Source: CAZXWN01 sp964644695 [NCBI: uncultured bacterium]
GTDB lineage: Bacteria > UBP4 > UBA4092
Length of the DNA stretch: 64,000 nucleotides
Reading direction: 5' to 3'
NCBI GenBank assembly: GCA_964644695.1
Contig: CAZXWN010000003.1
Span: 230,259-294,258 of the forward strand
Shown: positions 14,465-24,234 of the stretch, piece after piece
Layout of the letters: every line of letters begins with the position of its first letter
How positions within the stretch are numbered: position 1 is the stretch's first letter
The notes under the pieces: model-generated
Told to the model about the DNA's origin: nothing
Database searches by the model: none
The model's input: the letters and a program-made list of their open reading frames with translations, nothing else
Position numbers and translations under genes: made by a program

Positions 14465-14893
14465 ATGGCCCAGGCAACAAAAGGCGATGTCGTTAAAGTT
14501 CATTACAAAGGCAGTCTGAATGATGGATCTGTATTTGATTCTTCTGAAGGGCGTGACCCACTTGAATTCACCGTTGGTTCTGGACAGGTGATTGCCGGTT
14601 TTGATGAAGCTGTTACCGGAATGTCAATCAACGAAACCCGTACCGTAAAGATTCCCGCAGAAAATGCCTATGGTACTTATCAGGATGATATGCGAGTCAC
14701 CGTCAAAAAAACCGACTTTCCTCCGGGTGTTGAACCCGCTGTTGGTCATATGCTGCAGATTCGGTCCGCTGATGGACAGTCTTTCCGGGTGCAGGTGCTC
14801 TCCATGACTGATACCGAAGTGGTGCTTGATGGAAATCATCCTCTGGCCGGTAAAGATTTGACCTTCGACATTACCTTAGTCGAAATTGCTTAA
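14465..14893 (+). CDS. slyD: SlyD-like FKBP peptidyl-prolyl isomerase
   Basis: The 142-residue product has an FKBP domain interrupted by an insert-in-flap chaperone domain, as in SlyD. The start ATKGDVVKVHYKGSLNDGS and the block FTVGSGQVIAGFDEAVTGM form the FKBP active region. The flap insert spans about residues 70-120. HPLAGKDLTFDITLVEI closes the domain. The His-rich nickel-binding tail of E. coli SlyD is absent, so a metallochaperone role is unlikely. Probably a cytosolic folding helper. A TATAAT lies at 14357 without a clear -35. Confidence 0.9.
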   Translation: MAQATKGDVVKVHYKGSLNDGSVFDSSEGRDPLEFTVGSGQVIAGFDEAVTGMSINETRTVKIPAENAYGTYQDDMRVTVKKTDFPPGVEPAVGHMLQIRSADGQSFRVQVLSMTDTEVVLDGNHPLAGKDLTFDITLVEIA

Positions 14894-14902
14894 CTGAAAA
14901 AT

Positions 14903-14940
14903 AAAACCGGAGACTCCCTGATGGGTGTCTCCGGTTTTTT
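14903..14940. terminator. Bidirectional terminator after slyD
   Basis: AAAACCGGAGAC pairs with GTCTCCGGTTTT and is followed by six T. It separates slyD from the convergent chalcone-isomerase-like gene. Confidence 0.93.
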
Positions 14941-14956
14941 ATTGTCTGATTCTAAT

Positions 14957-15583
14957 TTACTTTTTGACGGGAGTGGTGGCAGGTTTGACGGGTGAAGGTT
15001 TGATTTTGACCAGATTTTCCCGATTATTGACTACGGTATCTTTCCCCATCCAAATCGTCCATAAAGCCCGGACTAAGTCTGGATCCTTCCATGTCCCCAA
15101 AACTTTGTCATTCTGGATGGCGGATAATTGACCATCAGCCGTGGCTTCAAACTTCAGAACGGAACCCTTGGGTAAATCCTGTTTGAACGATTCCAACAAG
15201 GCCGTTTTATGAGCGCCCTTATACTGGGCTTTGGCTAACCCTTCACTCCAGGCCTCTTTGATTTGTTTACTGCTCACATTGTAGGTGAATTTCAAAACGA
15301 AGGCCTTGGCAACTTTGGCATTAGTCCAATAAGACAGTTGTTTTTCTGCATTGGATTCTGCCGGGACAGCCTCTTTCTCCCCATAATGACCGACAGCATA
15401 CACCTTGATGATGAACTTGGACCGGACATCGGTCCCCGTACAAGCCAGTGTCTTGTTGCCGGACTTCATCTCTGCCGCAAACTCCTGACCTGTTGCTGCC
15501 TCTTTGACTACCGCACTCCATCCGGCGATCGCCAGACTTGTTACCAGGATCACAGATAATACAAGACGAATCATTTGACGCAT
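14957..15583 (-). CDS. Exported chalcone-isomerase-fold protein
   Basis: The 208-residue product has a signal peptide (MRQMIRLVLSVILVTSLAIAG). The rest follows the Chalcone_3 family found in many bacteria: FIIKVYAVGHYG near residues 58-69, VAKAFVLKFTYNVS in the middle, and ALWTIWMGKDTVVN toward the end. Bacterial members are periplasmic lipid- or fatty-acid-binding-like proteins with no proven isomerase activity. A Lys/Pro-rich tail ends the protein. AGGAGG lies about 12 bases before ATG 15583. Confidence 0.8.
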   Translation of the reverse strand: MRQMIRLVLSVILVTSLAIAGWSAVVKEAATGQEFAAEMKSGNKTLACTGTDVRSKFIIKVYAVGHYGEKEAVPAESNAEKQLSYWTNAKVAKAFVLKFTYNVSSKQIKEAWSEGLAKAQYKGAHKTALLESFKQDLPKGSVLKFEATADGQLSAIQNDKVLGTWKDPDLVRALWTIWMGKDTVVNNRENLVKIKPSPVKPATTPVKK

Positions 15584-15680
15584 TTGTTTGATTATCCTCC
15601 TATAAGATTTGCCTTTATGGCTTTTCAGATTCTATCAAGTTCTATTTCCCTGAACAACCTGACCTGATTTAGAAGGATAT

Positions 15681-16421
15681 CTATCGAGACGTGTGCCATT
15701 CCCGTTTCAAGTATTTTTCTTCCATTAATACCCGGATTTCCTGCTCCGGGATTGAATACCCCGGTTCTCCGGTGTTCCATGTACGGCACAGGGATTCTTT
15801 TATCTGATTTCGGGTGACGGGGATATTGGTTAAAAATTCCAAATGGGAACAATCTTTCCGATATTCGGGTTTTAATTTTGGAAGTTGTAATGTTTTTTCT
15901 ATCAATGGAATATCAAAATCCAGAAGGAAGGTACCGTGAAACAGCAGATGACTCTTTTTCCTGCGTTGGGAATTACCCGAGAATTTTTTACCCTTCCAGG
16001 TAAGGTCGGTGTATCCCTCGACCTTTACCGTTCCTGTCAGGCAGGGTTGCAGCGCTTCCTGGAGTCGGGTCATGACCAGATGGTTTGTACCGGTGACTGT
16101 GGACAGTGGCCCCTGGTCTTCAATGGGCATAATCAGGCTGTAATTCAAACATCCTGGCCCCTGGAGAACCGTTCCACCCCCCGATACTCGACGCAGGACA
16201 GGGATTCCCAGTTCACGGCAGGCCTCCAGATGAACCTCTTCCGATATCCGGTTGGCATACCCCAGAACGACGAAATAAACCGGAGATTCCCAGAATCGAA
16301 GAACGGGTCCGGATGAGCCTGACTCACACCGATCCAGTAAGGCTTCATCACAGGCCAGATTCTCTTCTGGAACCGTAAAACTACAGTCCAGTAAATCGTA
16401 TTGAGGTAATGAAATTTTCAT
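15681..16421 (-). CDS. lplA: Lipoate-protein ligase A family
   Basis: The 246-residue product is of the biotin/lipoate A/B ligase fold. The lipoyl-AMP site is visible as RRVSGGGTVLQGPGCLNYSL. The catalytic-lysine segment is TWKGKKFSGNSQRRKKSHLL followed by FHGTFLLDFD. Such enzymes attach lipoate to E2 and H proteins. It is transcribed divergently from the pyruvate dehydrogenase operon 120 bases away, whose E2 carries a lipoyl domain, so that is the likely substrate. The C-terminal accessory domain of full-length LplA is short here. No lipA/lipB is nearby. ATG 16421 has no clear ribosome site. Confidence 0.88.
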   Translation of the reverse strand: MKISLPQYDLLDCSFTVPEENLACDEALLDRCESGSSGPVLRFWESPVYFVVLGYANRISEEVHLEACRELGIPVLRRVSGGGTVLQGPGCLNYSLIMPIEDQGPLSTVTGTNHLVMTRLQEALQPCLTGTVKVEGYTDLTWKGKKFSGNSQRRKKSHLLFHGTFLLDFDIPLIEKTLQLPKLKPEYRKDCSHLEFLTNIPVTRNQIKESLCRTWNTGEPGYSIPEQEIRVLMEEKYLKREWHTSR

Positions 16422-16542
16422 ATAAATCAACTGTGTTACAATGAGGAAAAATGAGTTCGTTCCTCCTCATTTTACACCGGTTACACAATCCGGTGGGAGC
16501 TATTTCCCGGAAGATTGTTTTTGAAAGCGAGAGGGGAAACCC

Positions 16543-19245
16543 ATGACATCAGATAAAGATAAATTACTCAAAGCCGCACTCCCGATAGAGGGCCAATTTG
16601 ATGCCGAAACCAGCAAATGGCTCATATCCATGGATTTTGATTTGGATGAATTAAAAGACAAAGGGCCGGAACGGCTGCAACTGTTATATAAACTCTTAAC
16701 TCAGAAGAAACTCCAATACGGATTATCCGACCCTTATCCCAACACAACTCCCTATGTGAATACGATTCCTGCTGACCAGGAACCTGAATATCCCGGCGAC
16801 CGGGAATTGGAAAGAAAAATTAAAAGTTACATCCGCTGGAATGCCATGGCAATGGTGGTAAATGCCAACAGCCGGAATAAAGGTATCGGTGGACATATCT
16901 CCTCCTTTTCCTCCAGTGCCACTCTCTACGAAGTAGGTTTTAATCATTTTTTCCGTGGGGGTGATGGAGACCGGCCGGCAGACATGATTTTCTTCCAGGG
17001 CCACTCTTCACCGGGTATTTATGCCCGCGCGTTTCTGGAAGGCAGGCTTCAGAAAGAAAATCTGTATCATTTCCGGCAGGATTGTGTCCTTGATGGGACC
17101 AGTCTTACTTCCTATCCCCATCCGTACATCATGCCGACCTTCTGGCAGTTTCCTACGGTCTCCATGGGGCTGGGTCCGATCATGTCTATTTATCAGGCCC
17201 GGTTTAATAAATATTTGAAGGCGCGGGGCCTTATCAAAGAAGAACCCCGAGTTTGGTGTTTTGCCGGAGACGGTGAATCCGATGAGCCGGAAACTCTCGG
17301 TGCCCTTTCCATGACCTCACGGGAAAACCTCAACAACCTGGTCTGGGTCATTAATTGTAATCTCCAGCGGTTAGATGGACCGGTACGGGGCAATGGCAAA
17401 ATCATTCAGGAATTGGAAGGTGTTTTCCGGGGTGCCGGATGGAATGTTATTAAAGTTATCTGGGGCTCCGATTGGGATGAGCTTCTGAAAAAAGACCAGT
17501 CCGGACTTCTCTTAAAACGCATGGAAGAAGTCGTGGATGGTGATTATCAAAAATATACAGTCGAACCCGGTTCCTATACGCGGAAACATTTCTTCGGGAA
17601 ATATCCTGAATTACTGGAACTGGTCAACGACATGACGGATGAACAAATCCATAAACTGGTCCGGGGTGGACATGACCCACTTAAGGTTTATGCTGCCTAC
17701 AAAGCCGCCACTGAATATCAGGATGGACCTACCGTTATCCTGGCGAAAACCATTAAGGGTTATGGGTTAGGTGAAGCCGGTGAGGGTCGAAATATCACCC
17801 ATCAACAGAAGAAACTCAATGAGCGGGAACTCCGGGAATTTAGAGAACGGTTCAAAGTCCCCATCTCTGATGAAGAAATTGTTGATGCGCCATTCTATCG
17901 GCCTCCTGCGGATTCCCCCGAAATGGTATATCTCCTGAATCAACGGAAAAAGCTTGGAGGTTCACTCCCGAAACGGGAAAATAAATCTCTCCCGCTGGAT
18001 GTTCCGAAACTGGATGTCTTTAATGAATTTCTGAAAGGTTCAGAGCCGTTCACGGTTTCGACCACAATGGCTTTTGTCCGGTTAATTAGTAATCTCCTGC
18101 GGAATCCGAAAATCAGTAAAAATATTGTTCCGATAATTCCAGACGAAGCCCGTACTTTTGGTTTGGACCCTCTCTTCCGGGAAATAGGAATTTATTCTCC
18201 CAAGGGTCAGCTCTACCAACCTGTGGATAGTTCCACTCTCCTGTATTACCGGGAAGCTAAAGATGGCCAAATCCTCGAGGAAGGTATCACTGAGGCGGGG
18301 GCTATGAGTTCCTTTATTGCCGCCGGGACTGCCTATGCCAATCATGGCGTAAATATGATTCCGTTCTTCATTTACTACTCCATGTTTGGATTCCAGCGTG
18401 TGGGTGATCTGGCCTGGGCGGCGGCGGATATGCGAGCGAAAGGCTTCATGCTGGGTGCGACTGCCGGTCGGACTACTCTTGCCGGTGAAGGACTTCAGCA
18501 TCAGGATGGCCACAGTCTGCTGCTGGCCTCTACCATTCCTACCTTGTTGGTCTATGACCCAGCCTTCGCTTATGAAATGGCTGTGATTATTGCTGATGGC
18601 ATGAAGCGGATGTATCAGGAACAGGAAGATGTCTTTTATTATCTGACTCTCTACAATGAAAATTATGTGATGCCTCCCATGCCGGAAGGTGTGACGGAGG
18701 GTATCATTAAAGGCCTCTATAAATTCCGGCAGGGTCCGGAAGGTCTCCGTTACAAAGCCCATCTGATTGGCAGTGGGCCGTTGATGAAAGAGGTCTTTAA
18801 GGCGGCTCAGATCCTCGCTGAAAAATATGAGGTCTCTACGGATATTTGGAGTGCGACCAGTTATAAACAGCTCCGGTCTGAGGCGATGAAGGTTCGGCGG
18901 TGGAATATGCTTCATCCAACCGAATCACCTCGGAAATCTTATGTGGAATCTCTCCTGGAACATGAAGCGGGCGTATTTGTGGCGGTGTCCGATTATATGC
19001 GGATTGTTCCGGAACAGATTGCTCCCTGGGTGCCTGGCGGATTGATGACGCTGGGTACAGATGGTTTTGGCCGCAGTGATACACGAGAGGCTCTCCGCCG
19101 CTACTTTGAGGTTGATGCCGAATCTATCGTGCTGGCGACCTTATACCAACTGGCTGAGACCGGTCATCTGGATTTCCAGGTTGTCGCCAAGGCAATGAAA
19201 GATATGGACTATGACCCTGATAAGATGTCTCCCTACTGGGTCTAA
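16543..19245 (+). CDS. aceE: Pyruvate dehydrogenase E1, homodimeric type
   Basis: The 900-residue thiamine-diphosphate enzyme has the homodimeric AceE architecture and usual length. The TPP motif starts at GDGESDEPE (242-250) and ends with NCNLQ (271-275). ITEAGAMSSFIAAGTAYANH and MLGATAGRTTLAGEGLQHQD are characteristic pyrimidine-domain and active-site segments. It decarboxylates pyruvate and reductively acetylates the lipoyl group of E2. GAGAGGGGAAAC precedes the ATG. It is first gene of aceE-aceF-lpd. Two small hairpins (AAAATGAG/CTCATTTT and ACCGG/CCGGT) occupy the 5' region at 16445-16494. Confidence 0.98.
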   Translation: MTSDKDKLLKAALPIEGQFDAETSKWLISMDFDLDELKDKGPERLQLLYKLLTQKKLQYGLSDPYPNTTPYVNTIPADQEPEYPGDRELERKIKSYIRWNAMAMVVNANSRNKGIGGHISSFSSSATLYEVGFNHFFRGGDGDRPADMIFFQGHSSPGIYARAFLEGRLQKENLYHFRQDCVLDGTSLTSYPHPYIMPTFWQFPTVSMGLGPIMSIYQARFNKYLKARGLIKEEPRVWCFAGDGESDEPETLGALSMTSRENLNNLVWVINCNLQRLDGPVRGNGKIIQELEGVFRGAGWNVIKVIWGSDWDELLKKDQSGLLLKRMEEVVDGDYQKYTVEPGSYTRKHFFGKYPELLELVNDMTDEQIHKLVRGGHDPLKVYAAYKAATEYQDGPTVILAKTIKGYGLGEAGEGRNITHQQKKLNERELREFRERFKVPISDEEIVDAPFYRPPADSPEMVYLLNQRKKLGGSLPKRENKSLPLDVPKLDVFNEFLKGSEPFTVSTTMAFVRLISNLLRNPKISKNIVPIIPDEARTFGLDPLFREIGIYSPKGQLYQPVDSSTLLYYREAKDGQILEEGITEAGAMSSFIAAGTAYANHGVNMIPFFIYYSMFGFQRVGDLAWAAADMRAKGFMLGATAGRTTLAGEGLQHQDGHSLLLASTIPTLLVYDPAFAYEMAVIIADGMKRMYQEQEDVFYYLTLYNENYVMPPMPEGVTEGIIKGLYKFRQGPEGLRYKAHLIGSGPLMKEVFKAAQILAEKYEVSTDIWSATSYKQLRSEAMKVRRWNMLHPTESPRKSYVESLLEHEAGVFVAVSDYMRIVPEQIAPWVPGGLMTLGTDGFGRSDTREALRRYFEVDAESIVLATLYQLAETGHLDFQVVAKAMKDMDYDPDKMSPYWV

Positions 19246-19331
19246 AGGGTGGACACCTGTTCAGGTGCATTGAATGTCAGAATAACGGTACATTGAAAAG
19301 ATATTAAACACGAGTGAAGTGAGGAATAGAT

Positions 19332-20639
19332 ATGGATGTAAAACTGCCTAATCTCGGTGAAGGTGCTGACAGCGGAACGGTGGTCGGCGTCCTTGTTAAT
19401 GTGGGAGATATGGTTTCAGAAGGACAAACCATTCTGGAACTGGAGAATGAGAAAGCTATTGCTCCCATTCCTGCTCCGGTCTCAGGAAAAGTCGCGAAAG
19501 TACTGGTTAAGGAAGGCCAGAAACTTTCTGTGGGACAGGTCATATTGACCCTTGAAGGCGATGGCGCTGCTGCTCCCAAAGAACCCGCTCCTGCTCCAGC
19601 AGCCAAGCTCACTGCTGCGCCGGTCGTTCCGGTTAACACGGCTCCAGCATCAATACCGGTTATCCCTCAGGGCGTTCCCCTGTATCAACCGATTGAGACG
19701 GGATTGCCTCCCGCTGCGGCTCCTTCTATCCGCAAGATGGCTCGTGATTTGGGAATTGATTTACATCGAATCCGGGGTAGTGAACGTGGTGGTCGGATCG
19801 TCATGAAAGATTTGTATGACTACATCCAGTATCTACAGGCAATTGCTTTTTCACCTAAACCGGTGGCCGAAGCAGCCCCAGGTGTTCCTGCTAAGCCTGC
19901 CCCCGAATCTATTGATTTCTCTAAATGGGGGGCTGTTGAGTCTGAACCAGTGACGCCTTTGCGGCGAACCATTGCCCGGCGGATGGTGGAGTCATGGACG
20001 ACCATTCCCCATGTCACTCAATATGATGAGTCCGACATTACTGATTTGATGGCGCTGCGGAAAAAGTACAAAGACGATTATGCTGAGAAAGGGGCCAACC
20101 TCACAGTGACTCCCTTTGCCCTGAAGGCCGTAGTCAAAGCCCTTCAGCTGCATCCTGTCTTTAACTCCAGTTGGGATGAAGTTAAAGAAGAAATCGTCCA
20201 CAAACAGTATTACCATATCGGCCTGGCTGTTGACACAGAGGCTGGACTTCTGGTCCCGGTTATCCGCGATGTTGATAAAAAGTCCATCCTGGAACTATCC
20301 CTTGAAATTGAGGAACTGGCCAATAAGGCCCGCGAACGAAAACTCTCTCTGGATGAAATGAAGGGTGGAACCTTTACTATTTCCAACCAGGGCGGAATCG
20401 GTGGTGGTCCCTTTACCCCCATCATCAACAAGCCAGAAGTGGCGATTCTGGGTATGGCCCGAGGCGTAAATAAACCGGTGGTAGTAGGTAAGGAAATCAA
20501 AGCCCGTTTGATTCTGCCGTTATCACTTTCGTATGACCATCGAATCATTGATGGAGGAACGGCGGCTCGCTTTATTACCGACTTGGGTAAGGCATTTACT
20601 GAGTTTACTGATGAAGACGTTAAGTTACCGAAGAAATAA
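19332..20639 (+). CDS. aceF: Dihydrolipoyl acetyltransferase (PDH E2)
   Basis: The 435-residue product has one N-terminal lipoyl domain with target Lys41 (ELENEKAIAPIP). An Ala/Pro linker leads to a peripheral subunit-binding domain (PSIRKMARDLGIDLHRIRGS, 131-150) and then a catalytic acyltransferase domain. The active site is SYDHRIIDGG, with His403 and Asp407. AceE-linked E2s often carry two or three lipoyl domains, so this is a compact form. It is 86 bases after aceE and 14 bases before lpd, in one operon. Confidence 0.97.
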   Translation: MDVKLPNLGEGADSGTVVGVLVNVGDMVSEGQTILELENEKAIAPIPAPVSGKVAKVLVKEGQKLSVGQVILTLEGDGAAAPKEPAPAPAAKLTAAPVVPVNTAPASIPVIPQGVPLYQPIETGLPPAAAPSIRKMARDLGIDLHRIRGSERGGRIVMKDLYDYIQYLQAIAFSPKPVAEAAPGVPAKPAPESIDFSKWGAVESEPVTPLRRTIARRMVESWTTIPHVTQYDESDITDLMALRKKYKDDYAEKGANLTVTPFALKAVVKALQLHPVFNSSWDEVKEEIVHKQYYHIGLAVDTEAGLLVPVIRDVDKKSILELSLEIEELANKARERKLSLDEMKGGTFTISNQGGIGGGPFTPIINKPEVAILGMARGVNKPVVVGKEIKARLILPLSLSYDHRIIDGGTAARFITDLGKAFTEFTDEDVKLPKK

Positions 20640-20653
20640 ATGAGGATTATCAC

Positions 20654-22078
20654 ATGGAACGCATAAAAACAGAATTGGTGGTTGTAGGTGGAGGCCCAGG
20701 TGGATATGCTGCGGCCTTTTACGCCGCTGACCGTGGTCAGAAGGTTATTCTAATCGAAAAAGACAGGAATTTGGGAGGAGTTTGCCTGAATCGGGGGTGC
20801 ATTCCATCTAAGGCTTTATTGCATGCCACTCGCATGATAGAAGAATCCCGAGCGTCTGTCCATCGGGGGATAACTTATCCTGAACCGCAAATTGATTTGG
20901 ATAAACTTAGAGCTTGGAAATCTTCGGTGTTGGAGAAACTGGCGGGTGGAGTATCTCAGTTGGCCAAGGCTCGTGGGGTTGAGATAATGCACGGTCGGGG
21001 TTATTTCGAAGACTCAAAGACTCTCCGGGTGGAAACTCCAGAGGGTCAACACTTCATTAGTTACGACCATGCCATCATCGCCGTGGGTTCGAAGGCAGCA
21101 TTACCTTCTGTGTTTGATTTAGGTAATCCTCGCGTCATGACTTCGACGGGAGCTCTGGAGATAGATGAAATACCGGCGAGTTTGTTGATTATTGGGGGTG
21201 GGTATATTGGTATGGAACTGGGGACCGTGTACGCATCACTGGGGAGTCAGGTTACTGTGGCAGAGGCTCTGCCGAGAGTTATGACCGGTGCTGACCCGGA
21301 TTTGACCCGTCCCGTCCTCAAGTATCTAAAGGATCACTTCAAAGAAATCCGTACAGGTGCCAAAGTCCAATCTATGGCCACTCAGGGAAAACAAATCAAG
21401 GTGGTTATGGAATACAACGGACAGAAACTGGATGAGCTGTATGATAAAGTCCTTGTTTCTATTGGCCGCGTACCAAACTGTATTGATATAGGTTTGGAGA
21501 ACACTAAAGTTCAACAGGATGAAAAAGGTTTCATTAAGGTCAATGAACGCCAGGAGACATCAGACCCATTTATTTATGCTATTGGCGATGTGGCGGGTGG
21601 AATCATGCTGGCACACAAGGCCTCCAAAGAAGCCCGCGTTGCAGTTGAGGTTTTGACAGGAGAGGCAAGCTCTTTTGAAAATATGCTGATACCTGCCGTG
21701 GTCTATACCGATCCGGAGATAGCCTGGTGCGGACTCACAGAGGAAGAGGCTAAGAAAAAAGACATCAAGATTGAAGTAGCAAAGTTCCCCTGGGCGGCCT
21801 CTGGACGCGCACTGACCTATGACCGTCCGGATGGGTTGACCAAAATGATCATTGACCCAGAGACTGACCGTATCCTCGGAATGGGGATTGTTGGACATAA
21901 TGCCGGGGAACTGATCTCCGAAGGTGTGGTGGCGATTGAGATGGGTGCCACTGCAAGAGATTTGGCGGAGTCCATTCACCCCCATCCGACTCTGTCAGAA
22001 ACAATCATGGAATGTGCTGAGATGTATTATGGAACATCCACTCATGCTATTCCCCGTAAGAAACGGGAAGAATCCTGA
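20654..22078 (+). CDS. lpd: Dihydrolipoyl dehydrogenase (E3)
   Basis: The 474-residue FAD flavoprotein reoxidises dihydrolipoamide and reduces NAD+. It has an FAD-binding GGGPGGYAAAFYAA near the start and the redox disulphide GGVCLNRGCIPSK (Cys44, Cys49). Further segments are an NAD-binding LLIIGGGYIGMELGTVYASL, YAIGDVAGGIMLAHKA and the dimer-interface catalytic histidine in ESIHPHPTLSE. Length and motifs are complete. It is the last gene of the PDH operon. Confidence 0.97.
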   Translation: MERIKTELVVVGGGPGGYAAAFYAADRGQKVILIEKDRNLGGVCLNRGCIPSKALLHATRMIEESRASVHRGITYPEPQIDLDKLRAWKSSVLEKLAGGVSQLAKARGVEIMHGRGYFEDSKTLRVETPEGQHFISYDHAIIAVGSKAALPSVFDLGNPRVMTSTGALEIDEIPASLLIIGGGYIGMELGTVYASLGSQVTVAEALPRVMTGADPDLTRPVLKYLKDHFKEIRTGAKVQSMATQGKQIKVVMEYNGQKLDELYDKVLVSIGRVPNCIDIGLENTKVQQDEKGFIKVNERQETSDPFIYAIGDVAGGIMLAHKASKEARVAVEVLTGEASSFENMLIPAVVYTDPEIAWCGLTEEEAKKKDIKIEVAKFPWAASGRALTYDRPDGLTKMIIDPETDRILGMGIVGHNAGELISEGVVAIEMGATARDLAESIHPHPTLSETIMECAEMYYGTSTHAIPRKKREES

Positions 22079-22104
22079 GGTTTTACGATAAGTAACTATT
22101 TATC

Positions 22105-22142
22105 AATCCCCTGGAGTCTATATGACTTCAGGGGATTTTCTT
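22105..22142 (+). terminator. Terminator of the PDH operon
   Basis: AATCCCCTGGAGTC (22105-22118) pairs with GACTTCAGGGGATT (22124-22137), with one mismatch, and is followed by a T-rich tail. Confidence 0.9.
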
Positions 22143-22272
22143 TTTGTATATTTTTGTGGGAATTAATGGGGTTCATGGTTAAGTCTTGTCAACCGATTGG
22201 TCTGTTAAAAGGGTTATAATAAATGGAAAATATCAGTAACTTTCCCCAAATGAACAGAAAGGTATTTTCAAA

Positions 22273-23049
22273 ATGAATATTTCGCAAGTAGCTATCCAGT
22301 TATACACCCTCCGAGATTACCTGAAAACTCCCCAGGACGCACGCGAGACTCTGCAAAAAGTGAAAGAGATTGGATATACCGCTGTCCAGATTTCCGGGAT
22401 GGGTCCGATGCCCACCGAAACAGTCCGGGACCTGGTCCAGGAAGCGGGTTTGACGCTTTGTGCGACCCACGAAAGTGCTGCATTGATCCTGGAAAGCCCT
22501 CAGCAAGTGGTTGATATCCTCAACATACTGGGGACTGACTATACAGCCTATCCCTGTCCTACAGTGAAAGTCGATTTATTGTCTCCCACAGGCGTTAAAA
22601 CCTGGGTGCAACAGTTGAATGATGCAGGAAAATACCTGTATGAACACGGGAAAGTTCTCACCTACCACAATCATCATCATGAGTTTATGAAAAGTGAAAA
22701 TAAACTGATTCTGGATATTATTTATAACGACACTGACCCGAAATACCTGCAGGGTGAAATTGATACCTACTGGGTACAGGTGGGTGGTGGAAGCCCTGTG
22801 GAATGGTGTAAGAAGCTGAAAGGAAGACTGCCTTTATTACATCTGAAGGATTATCGAATCGGGGAAGACCGCGTTGTGAAATATGCCCCCATCGGTTCTG
22901 GTAATCTTGATTTCCCGGCCATTATCAAGGCGGCGGAAGAATCGGGCTGCAAATGGTTCATCGTAGAACAGGATGATTGTTACGGTGACCCCTTTGTGTC
23001 GATTAGGTCCAGCTTTGATTACATAAAACAAAATCTGTGTAAAAGCTGA
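22273..23049 (+). CDS. Sugar phosphate isomerase/epimerase-like TIM barrel
   Basis: The 258-residue product belongs to the xylose-isomerase-like AP-endonuclease-2 barrel family. Metal-ligand candidates are the Glu/His positions in TYHNHHHEF, EIDTYWVQVGGG and LLHLKDYRIG, with the late FIVEQDD. Proteins of this kind act on sugars or inositols (IolE/IolH-like), but the substrate is not evident. It has no signal peptide. AGAAAGG lies about ten bases upstream. A second, distinct member of the family is at 47290. Confidence 0.85.
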   Translation: MNISQVAIQLYTLRDYLKTPQDARETLQKVKEIGYTAVQISGMGPMPTETVRDLVQEAGLTLCATHESAALILESPQQVVDILNILGTDYTAYPCPTVKVDLLSPTGVKTWVQQLNDAGKYLYEHGKVLTYHNHHHEFMKSENKLILDIIYNDTDPKYLQGEIDTYWVQVGGGSPVEWCKKLKGRLPLLHLKDYRIGEDRVVKYAPIGSGNLDFPAIIKAAEESGCKWFIVEQDDCYGDPFVSIRSSFDYIKQNLCKS

Positions 23050-23167
23050 TTGCTCTGAAGTTATTGTAAGAAACGAATATATAGTTTTAGTCAGAACAAT
23101 GATGGAGGAAGAGGAGACTCCGTCATTGTTTCCCTTTTATATAAATTACTGGAAGCGAGGATGTGCC

Positions 23168-24022
23168 ATGGATATAACGCGTCGAGATGCAATAAAAACA
23201 ACATTGGCTGGAGCTGCCGCCATGGGTTTGGGTTCTCTTGTGTCGGCTGTGGAAAATGTACCTTCCAATCCACCTCAACCGACTAATAAATTCCGCCCCT
23301 TAGCGATTGCCCACCGAGGATATTCAATAAAATACCCTGAGAATACTCTTTTAAGTTTCAGTAAGGCGATGGAACACAATCCCGATTCATTGGAATGCGA
23401 TATTTATATTACAGCGGATGGTAAGCCTGTAATCAGCCATGATCATACGACAAATCGGATGGGGGACCGTGAAGGTGTGATTTCGCAAATGGCCTGGTCC
23501 GAATTAAAGAAGGTGGATGTGGGTGCCAAGAAAGACCCTAAATTTGCCGGTGAACGGATCCCTCTCTTTGAAGAACTCTTGGATTTAGCGAAGGGAAAGG
23601 TCAACCTCTGTGTTGAAATAAAGAATTTTTCTGCCACGGCCGAAACTGTCCGTTTGATTCAGGAACATCAAATGATTGACCAAGTGGTGATCTTTGCTTT
23701 TGGAGATTTGGCGATACCGGAAGTGAAGGCCCTATGCCCTGAAATGGCGTGCCTTTCTTTACAGGCTTATGATGAGGGAAAAGACACTCAAATCAACCCA
23801 AAAGTATTGACTCGAAGAGTTCTCGGATTGGGTGCCAATTCCATTGGTCTGGCTAATGATAATATTACTCCTGAGACTTTGAAGTATTATCATCAGCATC
23901 ACCTTTTTGTGACGGCATGGACCATCAATTATGACGTACGGATGAGAGAACTTCGGGATATGGGTTGTGATGCCATTATTTCCGATGATATTGTGACTCT
24001 CCAACAAGTCTTAAACAGTTAA
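23168..24022 (+). CDS. Tat-exported glycerophosphodiester phosphodiesterase
   Basis: The 284-residue product starts MDITRRDAIKTTLAGAAAM, a twin-arginine signal. The GDPD domain has AIAHRGYSIKYPENTLLSF (catalytic His, metal Glu), LECDIYITADGKPVISHD and LCVEIKN. It would hydrolyse glycerophosphodiesters to glycerol 3-phosphate and an alcohol in the periplasm. ATG 23168 follows GAGGA; upstream in-frame codons from 23099 would precede and block the Tat signal. Two cytosolic-type paralogues lie at 42950 and 43787. Confidence 0.92.
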   Translation: MDITRRDAIKTTLAGAAAMGLGSLVSAVENVPSNPPQPTNKFRPLAIAHRGYSIKYPENTLLSFSKAMEHNPDSLECDIYITADGKPVISHDHTTNRMGDREGVISQMAWSELKKVDVGAKKDPKFAGERIPLFEELLDLAKGKVNLCVEIKNFSATAETVRLIQEHQMIDQVVIFAFGDLAIPEVKALCPEMACLSLQAYDEGKDTQINPKVLTRRVLGLGANSIGLANDNITPETLKYYHQHHLFVTAWTINYDVRMRELRDMGCDAIISDDIVTLQQVLNS

Positions 24023-24038
24023 TTTCAAAGTAATTCCC

Positions 24039-24066
24039 AGGGACCGTTTTTACGGTCCCTTTTTTT
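24039..24066 (+). terminator. Terminator after the Tat-GDPD gene
   Basis: AGGGACCG, TTTTTA loop, CGGTCCCT, then a T run. Confidence 0.93.
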
Positions 24067-24078
24067 ATTCTCACCTGG

Positions 24079-24127
24079 AACGAACCATTCACGGAGTTAC
24101 TCCGAGCTGCTCCGTGGATGCTGCGTC
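24079..24127. repeat. Intergenic palindromic element, copy C
   Basis: 17-nt arms (AACGAACCATTCACGGA and TCCGTGGATGCTGCGTC) around the 15-nt loop GTTACTCCGAGCTGC. The orientation matches copy D. Several arm positions are mismatched, so this copy is older or more diverged. Confidence 0.85.
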
Positions 24128-24234
24128 ATGTGAACCTGAGATATTAATGCTAATATGTAATAAAATATGGAGTGATAAGGGTCATGTTCGTTGTTGATTG
24201 ACCCCAAATCTATGAATGGATGGCATAGGATATT

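Noticed and set aside
18082-18915. A 277-codon open frame antisense to aceE
   Set aside because: The opposite strand is a confident aceE coding region with all active-site motifs. The antisense frame gives no recognisable protein and is a by-product of codon use.
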